Assembly (NCBI GenBank): GCA_021495925.1
Contig: JAKEKT010000167.1
Span: 1-37,348 of the forward strand
From: Diplodia intermedia
Lineage: Eukaryota; Ascomycota; Dothideomycetes; Botryosphaeriales; Botryosphaeriaceae
Direction: 5' to 3'
Length of the DNA: 37,348 nt
The notes beneath the pieces are model-generated. The model worked only from the letters and a program-made list of their open reading frames with translations. It searched no databases and was not told the origin of the DNA. The position numbers and the translations under genes are program-made. Positions 22,219 through 32,219 of the stretch are shown piece after piece (position 1 is the first letter of the stretch; the number at the start of each line of letters is the position of its first letter).

Positions 22219-23482
22219 ATGTACGACACATACGATGAAGTCGCTAAGTTGGGAATCAGAGAGTAAGGTTCCGGCTTGACATGCTTTGGTTTATTCATGC
22301 TGACTTCCTCTCCAGCCCGGAATTCACCAAGGTAAGACGAATGTTGCGGACATGAATTCGAAGAGCGGGAATAAAAACAGGGTCCATGACCTTGTCAATG
22401 TACCGCTTTGTCGTCTGGTTGTACTGCTCCGTATCTTTGCACTTGGAGCATTTCCTATCCCAGGACAATGATTGGGCCTCCAGGCTAACAACACCGCACA
22501 GTACATCAAAGAACATGGCTACGAGAACATGACCAGCTTCACCGAGCTGCCCGGCCTCGACGCCTCGTCCGGCGCCATCAACAGCTCGGCCGCGCAGCAC
22601 GGCTACATCATCGACGTGCCCATGCGCGACGGCCACCTCAACCCGCTGCGCGTGCACAAGCCGCCGGCGTCGCCCGCGGCAAACGGGCAGGAGAAGAAGA
22701 GCCCGCTCGTCGTCCTCATCTACGGCGGCGGCTTCCAGGTCGGCGACAACACGCAGATGTCGCCCTTCGCCCGCATCCTCAACGAGCTGCACGGCGCCAC
22801 GGTGGTCAACCTGTCGTACCGGCTGGTGCCGTCGGGCCACCGCTGGCCGACGCAGCCCAACGACGTGTGGGACAACCTGCAGTGGCTCGCGGCCAACGCC
22901 GAGGCGCAGCTCGGCGCCGACCCGGGCGCCGGCTTCATCGTCGGCGGGGCGTCCGCGGGCGCCAACCTGGCGGCCGTCGCGGCGCAGCGGTGGATCGGGG
23001 AGAAGCGGGAGCCGGCGCTGACGGGGCTGCACATCGCCATCCCGGTGCTGTTCGTGGAGTCGAACGTGCCGGCGGCCTACAGGGAGCTCTGGTTCTCGCG
23101 CGAGCAGAACAGGGACGCCTTCATCCTGAACGCGGCGGCGGTCGAGGCGCTGACGGACAGGTACGGGCCCGACACGGCGTCGCCCGACTGGTGCCCGCTG
23201 AACGCCGAGAACGCGCTGGTCGGCTACCCGCGCACGTACGTGAGCGCCTGCGGCGAGGATCCGCTGCGGGACGACGGCCTGGTGTACTGGCGCCTCTTAA
23301 GGGACCGCGGGGCGGAGACGCGCATCGATGTCGCTCCCGGGGTGCCGCACGCGCACGCTACGTTTGACGGGCTGGTGTCCGGGCAGAAGTCGAACTTTGC
23401 GGCTGTTAGTGGTTTCGGATGGCTGCTGAGGGATGAGAAGACGCCGGAGGAGATCATCAAGGGTATGAGTGTTTTGGCTTGA
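22219..23482 (+). CDS. Alpha/beta hydrolase, HSL-like esterase/lipase (YGGG variant)
   Basis: Three exons (22219-22262, 22316-22331, 22484-23482) join in frame to 352 residues; exon 2 is a 16-bp microexon. The start ATG follows CCAAG and opens MYDTYDEVAK. The fold is alpha/beta hydrolase_3, which hydrolyses carboxyl esters or lactones. The nucleophile is Ser177 in GASAG, the acid Asp279 in EDPLRD and the base His309 in GVPHAH. The oxyanion-hole motif, HGGG in most of the hormone-sensitive lipase family, reads YGGGF here with Tyr100 in place of His. There is no signal peptide, so a cytosolic enzyme is likely. It sits between the GFA gene and an oxidoreductase on the same strand. The substrate is unknown; a role in opening an ester or lactone intermediate is inference. 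Confidence 0.88.
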
Positions 23483-24038
23483 GTCTGCGTTGAGATTTGG
23501 GGAAAGGGAAGAAGTGCCGTAGGCTTGCAATTGGCGTAAGCAGTGTGCTCACTTACCCCGCCCGTCCAAACATGTCCCGGTTGCACATCAATCGTGTTTC
23601 GAAGATCATTCGTGCTCATGTACTCCACTGACGAGCCGGTCGACGGGGTCGGAGGACGGGCCAGGATTGTGTTATCGGGCATTATCCGCGTGGTGGATGA
23701 CGTGATTCCGGGAGCATCTGAGGCGATGCTTGCGCTATTCAACACCACGCGCCAGCTCCCACTTATGCGCCGATTTTGACTCGCATCCACCGGCAAAACG
23801 GCCGCGGTGAAGAGCAGCACGCAATCATGCGTCGTGAAAGCGGCTCTAGCGCCATGCCCTACCTCGGCGCTGCTGCTTGACGTCGTCTTCGCCCGCCGCT
23901 TTCTCAGAAATAATTATAATGTGCCGCTTCTCCACCTTCGGACCTCTCGTTGACTTTGTTTCCCTCAATTGCTTCTACTTCTGCTTGCTGCTCGCAGCAG
24001 TGCCAATTTCTTTTCTGTTCCGGGGCAAACGCGACAAG
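23483..24038. other. Intergenic DNA, hydrolase to oxidoreductase
   Basis: No gene seen. The last ~120 bases before 24039 are pyrimidine-rich, like a fungal 5' leader. That stretch is also open in frame back to an ATG at 23919, which would add a hydrophobic N-terminus (FYFCLLLAAVPISFLF) to the next protein. I prefer the shorter model. Confidence 0.45.
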
Positions 24039-25583
24039 ATGATTGGCCAGCCGGATGTGCAGGCGCCCGCCTGGGGAAACCTCAAGCGCGATCTGACCAT
24101 TGCCGACCTCAAAGCCAATGCTGTCAATGGTTCCGCGAAGAAAGCGCCGTTTCAAACACTCAAGGAGAGTGGCGGCGTGGTGACGGATGCAGCGCCAGAC
24201 CAACAGACGACGCCGCCGCCACATGTCCCGACGATGCAGACCGTCCTCATGCTATACCAACCGCGCACCCGTTACGCCCTCACGCCCAAACACGAGATGC
24301 CGGCTCTGCACTCTGACGACGAGGTTTTGATCAAGGTGAAGGCGATTGGCCTGAATCCAATCGACTGGAAGGGGCCGTGAGTTCACCAACTGCCACGCAC
24401 CATTGCGCCTCCCTTCTCAAAGCTCCCTCCAAAACTAACCCACCATCCAAAAACCAGAGACTTCGGCTTCGGCATCCCCACCCTCCCCTACATCAACGGC
24501 CGCGACTTCGTCGGCACCATCGTCCACGCGCACCCCTCCTCGCCGCTGCACCCCCGCTCCATCGCCGCCTCCTCCGCCTCCTCCATCCCCTCTTCCTCCG
24601 CCTCCTCCACCACCACCACCACCACCTCCTCCCCCCTAGACACCGACGCCCACCAACCCCCCCTCTACCTCGCCATCTCCACCGACTACCGCGACCCCCG
24701 CAAGTCCGCCTTCCAGCAATACGCCGTCGCCCAACCCCACACCATCTGCCGGCTCCCGCGCGCGCTCCCCGCCGCGTCCGGCGCCTCCCTCGGCGCGCCC
24801 TTCGTCGCCGCCGCCCTCACCCTGGGCATCTGTTTCGGCATCGACTTCTCCTCCCCCTCTCCCTCGACCACCACTCCCTCCAACGTGCCCGGCCCAAACT
24901 ACCGCGCCCTCCTCCGCGCCGTCCCCGCGTCCCGCATCCCCCCCGACTGCCTCGCCGAGGCGCACGGCGCCAACATCGCGGACGACGAGCGCGCGCGCGC
25001 GGGCGACTGGCTCGTGCTGTGGGGCGGCTCGAGCGCGACGGCGCGGTGCGCGGCGCGGTTGGCGAGGGGGATGTGCGCGGGGATGCGGGTCGTGGCGGTC
25101 GGGGACGTGGCGAAGCACGGGCGGCGGTGGGCCCGGGACGGCGGCGGCGACGTCGATTTGTGGGTGGATAGCCATGATCCGGAGAGGGCGGCGGAGGTGG
25201 TGAGGGCGGTTGTTGGTGGTGGTTCTGGGAGGCGGTTCGGCGTGGATTTTGTGGGGAGGGAGACGGCGGGGAGGTTGGCGAGGGCGTTGGATGGTGGTGG
25301 TGGTGCGGGGCAGTCGAAGGCGCATTTGGTGGGGTTGGCGTCGGGGCCGAAGGATGTGGGGGAGGGGGTTAGGGTGCATTCGGTGCCGATTAAGCTGTTT
25401 CATGAGGTGCCCGAGGTGGGGAGGGCGACGGTGGCGTGGTTGGAGCGGTTGTTGGAGGAGGGGTTGTTGACGCCGCCCGAGGTGGTGGTGGAGAAGGGTG
25501 GGTTGGCGGCCGTGAACGGCGCGTTGGATCGGATGAGGAGGGGCGAGATTTCCGGGCAGCGGTTGGCCGTTGAGTTGGATTGA
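24039..25583 (+). CDS. Medium-chain dehydrogenase/reductase, zinc-less enoyl-reductase type
   Basis: Exons 24039-24376 and 24458-25583 join in frame to 487 residues. The 81-bp intron has a CTAAC branch-like site at about 24434. The GroES-like part spans MQTVLMLYQPRTRYALTP through EVLIKVKAIGLNPIDWKG, split by the intron, to GRDFVG at residues 127-132. The NAD(P)-binding Rossmann part has VLWGGSSATARCAARLA at about residue 297. The DWK and GGSSATA signatures resemble fungal trans-acting enoyl reductases and ToxD-like proteins, which reduce C=C or C=O bonds with NADPH. A Ser/Thr-rich insert (about residues 141-173) follows GRDFVG and lengthens the protein beyond the usual 350-400 residues, as does an unconserved N-terminus of about 65 residues. 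The start could also be 23919 or 24234. It converges on the monooxygenase gene, 119 bp away. Confidence 0.82.
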
Positions 25584-25702
25584 TAGGAGGGGAAAAGTTA
25601 TGGGTTGGATGGGCTGGATTTGACTCTGCATTAGAGACGCTAGAATGGGACCGACACCACAAAAGTAGAAAGACGAATATCTTTATTCACAACCTTGTGT
25701 CC

Positions 25703-27527
25703 TCACGCGACAAGCTCTTCCTGTCTCCTGAGATCATAAGCGACAGCCTTCCCCGGCGTCGCCTCTACCCCGTTATGGGCTTTGGCCGTCTCCGGGGGGA
25801 TGTACGGCGGATCTTCCTGGTAGACGTCGTACTTGTACCTGCTCCCCTCGTGATCGTCCCGCAGCTTAGCCTGGCCCTTCCCATAAACCTTCTCCCTCGC
25901 CGTGAGACCATCCTCGATCTTCTCCGGATACAGTCCCCTCCTCCGCAGCTCGGGAATCAGCAAGTCGACCACGTCCTCAAACGTGCCCGGCGTCGTGACG
26001 TGCGCGAGATTGAACCCATCGACATCCGCCTCGCGCACCCAGCGCTCCATCTCGTCCGCGACCGTCGCCGGGCTCCCCACGGCCACGGGGCCCAGGCCGC
26101 CGATGGCCGCCTTCTCCGCGACCACGCGCGGCGTCACCCGGGGCACGTCCCTGGACGTCGCCGTCAGCGTCGCGAGGATCGACTTGACGCTGTTGGCCTC
26201 CCTGGAGTGCGCCGGCGTCAGGTCCTCGTCGAGCGGCAGCCCCGACACGTCGATGCCCGTCCACCCGCTGAACAGCACCAGCCCGCCCACCGTCGACGCG
26301 TACTTGCGGCACTCGCGCAGCTTCTCCCGCGCCTCGCCGTCCGTGCGCCCCACGATCGGGCAGAAGGTCGCGAACACCTTGATCGAGCGCGGGTCGCGGC
26401 CCTCGGCGGCGGCGAGGCGGCGGATGGTGTCGATTTTGGGACGGAGCGGGATGGGGCTGTGCGAGGAGACGAAGATGGCTTCGGCGTGGGTGGCGGCGAA
26501 TTTGGAGCCGGCGCTGTTGTTGTTGGATTGTGAGTTGCGGCGAGGGGGGTAGATGGGCAATAGACTTACGGGGATGTTCCGGCTTGGAATAGGAAGGGAG
26601 TCCGTTGGGGGGAGGGATCGGTGATGTGTCGGGTGTCGAGCTTGAAGTATTTGCCGTGGTGGTGGATCTCCCGGATCCTCTCGGGCATCGCGTAGGTATC
26701 GTTTTCCTTGTCCTCGACGATGGCGTCGTCGCTCCAGGATCCCTCCCAGAGCTTGTAGAGCACCCGCAGGTATTCGTCGGCCTGTACGTAGCGTTCGTCG
26801 TGCTCGATGGGCGAGTCTATGCCGATAGCTTTGAAGGCCGCCTTTTCCCAGGATATCACAATAAGCTCGGTTTGCGCTATCGCAGGAAGCTCCCACCGTG
26901 TAAATAAAGATTTCACAATACCTTTTTCCACGAAGTGACTATGTTCCAGCCGATCCGACCGTTGGTCAAATGGTCAAGGGTCGAGAACCGTTTAGCGAGC
27001 AAAAAGGGTGGCTCGAATGTGGTCGAGGCGGTGATTCCGAAGGCCAGGTTCTTAGTGACGGCTGCCATTGCGGATATTGGCTAGTGCACCGTTAGTGATA
27101 GCCTGAATAGCCAGCACATCACGGGAGACCTGAGTCCCGCACGTTAAAAAAAAAAAAAAAAGAAGAAACACACAATCGTCGGGTCTGTCATGGGCCATTG
27201 TGCGGCTCTCCTGATGCAATTATCCAAGCTTCCCTCGTATGTATCGTAGCCGCCATAGGTATCCGCCAGGAAAAGCGCGTTGATGTCTCCTCTTTCCAGC
27301 AACTTGGCCAAGTCGATCCAATAATCCAGCTTCCTCTTGTGAGCTGAACGATCATTCGGGTTCTGCAGGACTACACGTGAGTTTGGAGTTACGCATGGGT
27401 AGTCAACCGGACTAACCTTCCATTGGCCTGGGGACAAGTGACCAACGGTGCTCATATCAAACGCATTGAGCAGGATGTGCTTCTTCTCGGCATGGTAGCC
27501 ATTGATGCCGTTCGCTTGCGCCGGCAT
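25703..27527 (-). CDS. NtaA/SnaA/DszA-type FMN-dependent monooxygenase
   Basis: Five exons on the minus strand (27527-27417, 27362-27174, 27080-26922, 26841-26570, 26513-25703) join in frame to 513 residues. It is a bacterial-luciferase-fold monooxygenase: LDYWIDLAKLLERG and ALFLADTYGGYD near the N-terminus, then AMAAVTKNLAFGITAS, STLDHLTNGRIGWNIVTS, HDERYVQADEYL, LWEGSW, HHHGKYF, PQRTPFLFQAGTS, HAEAIFV and GLVLFSGWTGID. Relatives use reduced FMN and O2 to oxidise nitrilotriacetate, sulfones or similar compounds, and need a separate flavin reductase, which is not seen here. Intron 2 contains a run of 16 or more T. Intron 3 (26842-26921) has a weak AAAG acceptor and direct repeats at its ends. 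The first ATG is 27527; an upstream in-frame TTG is not used. Substrate unknown. Confidence 0.9.
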
Positions 27528-28225
27528 GGTCAAGAATGTGGCTTAGATCGCCAAGTGGCTATGGAAAAAGACAAGGAGGGATGTTTGTGGCTGTGGGGGC
27601 GATGCGGGAGAATGAGAGAGGAGGTGTGTTGTCAGTCACGTGGCGGGTGGAGCAAGAACGCGACTCGAGCAACCAGGCGGCTCTTACTTTACCAGCTCGA
27701 CTACGACGGCGGAAAAAGAAGTTTCGGCAGTCAACAACCAGCATTCTTATCCGTGCACTTGGGTTCGGATGTTCCTGGATCACCGCTTAGTCAGTCAGCG
27801 GAAGCGGGTGAGCGAAGCACGCCATACCGGGGGCATATAGCTTCATGGCTCCCCGCTTTAGCGCCTGCATCTGTTGCATGAGCCATGCGGGGTTCTTCTT
27901 CGCAATTGCCCAATTGCCGCAATAATGGGATCGCCTCGCCCTAATCCCGCTGATAAGCCATGGCGTGCCCGGAGGATCAAATCGCACCTCGATACAAGAT
28001 CCACACTCGACATGCCGTGTGCCGTTTTTCATTGGGACCCGAGACAGCCAAGCCTGGATGTTGCGATGAAAATTTCGGTGCGACCTTGATACGGTGGGTT
28101 CTTCCGTCTTGGGTGGCGGGTGATGGGTAGAGTAGCATCGACGATAAAGCATTTGTACTTCACTCTTGCGCTCCTGAGAGTTGTAGCTTGCACATCGCTC
28201 TCCAGTTCCCTCCATTCGCTCAACA
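27528..28225. promoter_or_regulatory. Divergent promoter between monooxygenase and MFS transporter
   Basis: About 700 bp separates two divergent starts (27527 minus, 28226 plus). Overlapping frames here show no domain. A shared upstream region suggests co-regulation of the enzyme and the transporter. It contains GTCACGTGGC around 27635-27644, and a C/T-rich stretch lies just before the transporter ATG. Confidence 0.5.
27637..27642. promoter_or_regulatory. CACGTG E-box in the divergent promoter
   Basis: The palindrome CACGTG, preceded by T (TCACGTG), lies 110 bp upstream of the monooxygenase ATG. TCACGTG is the core bound by bHLH factors such as Cbf1, which recruits the sulfur regulator Met4 in yeasts. 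A role here is only suggested. Confidence 0.3.
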
Positions 28226-29986
28226 ATGACGGACAGCAAAACTGCTACCGCCACAGACACTGCAGTGGCCGAAAGCCCTGTGGCGTCTTCAGTCGCCGCC
28301 AACGAATTTCACGACGGCACTGATGTCGGCAAAAAAGCCTTCCTTGCTTCCTTCACTGCGGAAGAAGACAAAGCCATCAGGCGCAAAGTTGATCGGAAGT
28401 TCCTTCTTCTCATCGGAATTATATACCTGTTCAAAAATGTGAGTTCGGCGCGGAATGGAGCGACGACGCCCAACTGACATTGATCCAGATCGACTACACC
28501 AACGCTGCCAGTGTAAAAGTCTTACAAGTTGGAGAGCCGAGCAATGTGTTGAACGAACTCAAGATGTCGGCGAACCAATACAACTGGGTCCAGTCCATAT
28601 ACTTTGTACGTTATATTCTTTTGATGATTTCTCCTTGAGAATTGGCACTGACCCCTTTCAGATATCCTACATCCTGTTTGAGGTCCCTAGCAATCTGCTT
28701 CTAAAGAAGACGAGTCCGCGCAATTGGCAAACACGCATCATCGTATCCTGGGGAACGGTTCTGGCTTGCCACGCCGCTGTCAAGAACAAAGAAGGCCTCT
28801 ACACCGCTCGCTTCTTTCTTGGCATGATGGAGGCCGGGATGTTCCCAGGGCTTGCTGTACAGCTTTGTTCTTGGTACAGAGCGGACGAGATCCAAAAACC
28901 GTTCATGTGGATGTTTGCGATTCAAAACACGTCGGGGATCGTCGGGTCCCTGGTCGCCTATGGAGTATCTTACATGAATGGACTCGGTGGCCTTAGCGCA
29001 TGGAGATGGTAAGTCAAAGAGCGAGCGCTTCTGATTACTTCGGTGGCAGATGGAATGTGACAGAAACGAAACTGACTTTTGTCTCCAGGGTCTATCTGCT
29101 GGAGGGCATCGCAACGGTGCTCTTCGGTGCCGTGGTGTATGCAGTGCTGCCGGATTATCCCAAATCACCGCGATCAAACAGCTGGCTCACACCGCGGGAG
29201 CAAGAATATCTCGAGGCGCGGCTGACGGGCAACGCTCCCAAGACACACGAGCCGTCATTCGACAAGACCGAGGTCATGGCTGCGCTGAAGGACTGGCGTA
29301 CCTACTCCTTCATGTCCATACACTTCTCCACTAACATGGCGGGCTACGCGCTATCGTGGCAGCTTCCCACCATCACCACGGCTCTCGGATATGCCGGACT
29401 TCCGCGGAACCAGCTGCTGAACATCCCCTCGGCGGCGGGATCGGTGCTGTTCATCATCTTCGCGGGATGGTTCCTGCGGCAGGCGTACCTGACGCGCCCG
29501 ATGTTCCTCATGATCATCAACCTCATCGTGCTGGTCTTCTTCGGCGTTTTGGCGGGCGTGTCGGACAAGGCAGCCATCTACTCGGCCATCGTGGTCGGCG
29601 ACTCGATCAGAGCGGCCTTCTTCATCCCCTTCTTCACATGGCGGTCGTCGACTCTCAGCGGAGCAACGGGCGCGGCATTCGGACTGGCGTTCCAGAACTG
29701 CGTGGGTCAAGTGGGCGGGGTGGTGGGGCCGCAGCTGTTCCAGGAAAAGTACGCGTACAACGGCTACAAGGTGCCGTTTGCCATCTGCGCAGCCATGTGC
29801 GGAGCCACGTGTCTGGGGATTGCTTGGAGCTGGTGGTTGACAAAGGACCTGGAACACGACATCCGCAGGATCAGGCGGCTGCGGCTGAAAGCGGCCAAGC
29901 AGGGTGAGGTGTACGCCGAGGACGATGTCGACATGAGTGGACAGCGCAAGTTTTTCAAAGGGTTGCGGAAGACGGGCGAGGTGTAG
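28226..29986 (+). CDS. MFS transporter, anion:cation symporter (Dal5/Tna1-like)
   Basis: Four exons (28226-28438, 28489-28605, 28662-29008, 29089-29986) join in frame to 524 residues. The ATG has context AACAATGAC. The protein has a hydrophilic N-terminus of about 50 residues, the family segment DYTNAASVKVLQVG, then QYNWVQSIYFISYILFEVPSN, ARFFLGMMEAGMFPGL and SAWRWVYLLEGI. A central loop (SPRSNSWLTPREQEYLEARL) and a second six-helix half follow, with a basic C-tail. This group of major facilitator proteins takes up small organic anions such as allantoate, nicotinate or other carboxylates by proton symport at the plasma membrane. It is divergent from the FMN monooxygenase, so it may import that enzyme's substrate; that is inference. 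Confidence 0.9.
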
Positions 29987-30049
29987 ATAGATGAAGTGGG
30001 AGAATGGAGGAGAATAGCAGTTGATGACATAATGCAAGGGTTGGCGAGA

Positions 30050-30057
30050 TCACGTGA
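30050..30057. promoter_or_regulatory. TCACGTGA palindrome upstream of the two-domain nuclear protein gene
   Basis: Perfect 8-bp palindrome 122 bp upstream of the ATG at 30180. It is the ideal Cbf1-type E-box, followed by a C/T-rich leader. It also lies about 65 bp after the stop of the preceding transporter, so it probably belongs to the gene on its right. Confidence 0.3.
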
Positions 30058-30179
30058 GCGCGTGCCCTCCATCACTGGTACGCGCCCGCGTTTTAAGTCC
30101 CCCACACCCCACTCCACCGTTGCTTCCGCTCGCTCCCTCTACACCTCCGCTACCCGTCACTCGAAAAGTGCTCTCCACC

Positions 30180-32219
30180 ATGACGGAGAGCACGTTCACT
30201 TTCGCGTCTCCCATCGAGCGCGCCGGATTCGTGTATCATGGCCAGCTGTTCGCCGACGCCGGCAATCTCAACCGACACCCCCGCGCTTCCAAGGCCGAGC
30301 TAAACGAGCTGCTGCACCCCGAAAAGTCAGCAAAGAAGCCGAAAGACCAGGTTGGTCATTGGTACGTCGCACAACTCAAGCACTATGGTTTGCCCCATAC
30401 CAAAGACAAGAACGCCGCCAAGATTCGCCTGCTCGACGCGCTCAACACCAACAAACTCAAGGTGCCTGCCGACGTGAAGAAATTGGAGACCGCTTTGAAG
30501 AGGGAATACGACGCTGCCAATCGCAAGGCAAAAGCGGACAAAAGGGTGATGGCAACGGAACCCGACACCCCAGTCAAAAAGAGAAAGGACACGGCCGCCA
30601 CTCCTGCCAAGAGGAGGAAAGACAAGTCTCCGGCACCCGATATGATGGCTGCAACTCCAGCAAAGAAAAGGAAGGGCAAGTCACCGGCACTCGACACGCC
30701 AACCGCAACTCCACCGAACAAGAGGAAGAGGAATGCTGAAGAGGACGCTGTGCCAGCTGCGCAGCCCTCTGCTGTGAAGAAGACAAAACAGGCTGAGCCT
30801 GCAAAGAAAGAGCCTACGAGGAGGAAAGACCCTGCGAAGAGGAAGGAACCTGCAAAGAAAGAGTTTGCGACGCAGAAGACGCCCACGACACCCAGATCCA
30901 GTGATAGAACAGCTTCGCAGAGGAAGAGCGCCGCATCTTCTACGCCGAAGCAGCCCGCCTTGGGCGACATGAAGGGTCTCTACTACCTCACTGCACCTGT
31001 CGTCGCTGACAAATGGCCCACTCTTGCCGCAGCTCCAAAGTCGCTCAAGATGCTGCTCTGTCCGGACGGGGAGAAGTTGTGGGGTTCCTACACTCTCGGT
31101 CCTTTCAATGGTGTCTTCCTTGTTGACGAAGGCCCTTGCGACGGCTCTTTCTCCTTTGTTTGGCGCGGCACGGATACCAGTGATTCCGAAAAACTCAAGT
31201 TTGCCACCGGACTTGGAGACATGCGTTTCTTGAATGCCAAACAGATTGAAGGGGCCTTCTACAATCTCCACGATTATCGGACCACCTTCGAGGGCAAAGT
31301 CCAGGCCGGTGCGCGCCAGTGTCCTCGAGATGCTCTCAGTTTCGACATTGAATGGGATGACTACGCGCAGGCGAATGGCTGGTTCGGACGACCTGGAATC
31401 AGGATTCCCGAAGGCGAACGGCCTCCATCCGGTAACTTTGCTAAGAGCTCTACTCTTTCTGCCCTCAACGCCAATGAGCCGCGTTACTTGCCCGTCGACA
31501 GCCCTGAGGGCACACCACCCAAGGAGGAGCAGAGCATCAAAGACGAACCTGACGTGCAGGAGCCCGATGCACAGCCCTTGTCCGTCAACGCGAATGCCAG
31601 GCGAACTTCGTACATCACGTCCACTGACGCTTTCTACAACAATTCCCCGTCTGCCGCTCCTTCGAGGTATGCTTCTGCAGATGTCGGCCAGATCACAGGT
31701 GTGTATGACATCCAGTGCCCGGCAATTGAGGACGACTTCATCGAGAGCCAGAACAACCTCAAGCTCTTGCTCTGCCGCGAGACCAGGTCTTCAAAGATCT
31801 GGGGCTGTTTCGCCTGGGGTCCGTATTACGGAGTCATCCAGATGAACCCAGGGCCATCCGACTACTCCCCTGCTTCCGTCACACTTGGATGGCGTGCGCG
31901 TGACAAAGATGGCGGTAGCGTTCGATTCGGGCGAGGATGCCACGGCGAGATGGAATTTCCTGAGCCGGGCTCAATCCAGGGTAGGTTGTTTGGTCTTCAT
32001 GGCGGAGTCATGGAGTTTTGGGGTAAGAGGAGGCCTGGCCCGAAGAACTGCGGCCATCCGTTGAGTGAGTTCCAGCAGGAGTGGAGCTCTTACCCGTCGG
32101 AAGTCTATGGACAGCGGGAAGCCAGTGAGAGTTTTGGGGACGCCTTGTACGACCGCAACGGCAACCTCAACCCACGCGGTCACTACGCCAGATTGCTGGA
32201 AAGGAACCACAAAGGCTAA
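30180..32219 (+). CDS. Unnamed nuclear-type protein with SAP-like region and duplicated domain
   Basis: Single exon, 679 residues, with ATG in good context (CCACCATGA). Residues 58-85 (GHWYVAQLKHYGLP followed by KIRLLDALN) resemble a SAP DNA-binding helix pair. Residues about 130-260 are a Lys/Pro/Ala-rich linker with repeated TPAKKRK-like units, strong nuclear localisation candidates reminiscent of histone H1 tails. Two copies of one domain follow, residues 263-395 and 504-638. They share G-Y, LK.LLC, a WG...GP..GV block, GP...S, WR..D, the series F..G..G.M.F then I.G.F..LH, GK, and an ending C..LS.F..EW..Y. I do not know a name for this domain. The copies are separated by an acidic/Ser linker. 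Function is unknown; chromatin or DNA association is inferred from the N-terminal half only. Confidence 0.85.
   Translation: MTESTFTFASPIERAGFVYHGQLFADAGNLNRHPRASKAELNELLHPEKSAKKPKDQVGHWYVAQLKHYGLPHTKDKNAAKIRLLDALNTNKLKVPADVKKLETALKREYDAANRKAKADKRVMATEPDTPVKKRKDTAATPAKRRKDKSPAPDMMAATPAKKRKGKSPALDTPTATPPNKRKRNAEEDAVPAAQPSAVKKTKQAEPAKKEPTRRKDPAKRKEPAKKEFATQKTPTTPRSSDRTASQRKSAASSTPKQPALGDMKGLYYLTAPVVADKWPTLAAAPKSLKMLLCPDGEKLWGSYTLGPFNGVFLVDEGPCDGSFSFVWRGTDTSDSEKLKFATGLGDMRFLNAKQIEGAFYNLHDYRTTFEGKVQAGARQCPRDALSFDIEWDDYAQANGWFGRPGIRIPEGERPPSGNFAKSSTLSALNANEPRYLPVDSPEGTPPKEEQSIKDEPDVQEPDAQPLSVNANARRTSYITSTDAFYNNSPSAAPSRYASADVGQITGVYDIQCPAIEDDFIESQNNLKLLLCRETRSSKIWGCFAWGPYYGVIQMNPGPSDYSPASVTLGWRARDKDGGSVRFGRGCHGEMEFPEPGSIQGRLFGLHGGVMEFWGKRRPGPKNCGHPLSEFQQEWSSYPSEVYGQREASESFGDALYDRNGNLNPRGHYARLLERNHKG

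Noticed and set aside
22295..23032. Minus-strand frame of 245 residues opposite the hydrolase
   Set aside because: No domain, Arg/Val/Gly-rich, and antisense to the catalytic core of the hydrolase.
23224..23820. Minus-strand frame of 198 residues over the hydrolase 3' end and the following gap
   Set aside because: No recognisable domain. About half of it is antisense to the hydrolase.
24636..25631. Minus-strand reading frame of 331 residues opposite the oxidoreductase
   Set aside because: It is Pro/Arg/His low complexity and mirrors the GC-rich codons of the plus-strand gene, which has clear MDR motifs.
25580..26533. Plus-strand frame of 317 residues opposite the monooxygenase
   Set aside because: Arg-rich shadow of a strongly supported minus-strand gene with many conserved family motifs.
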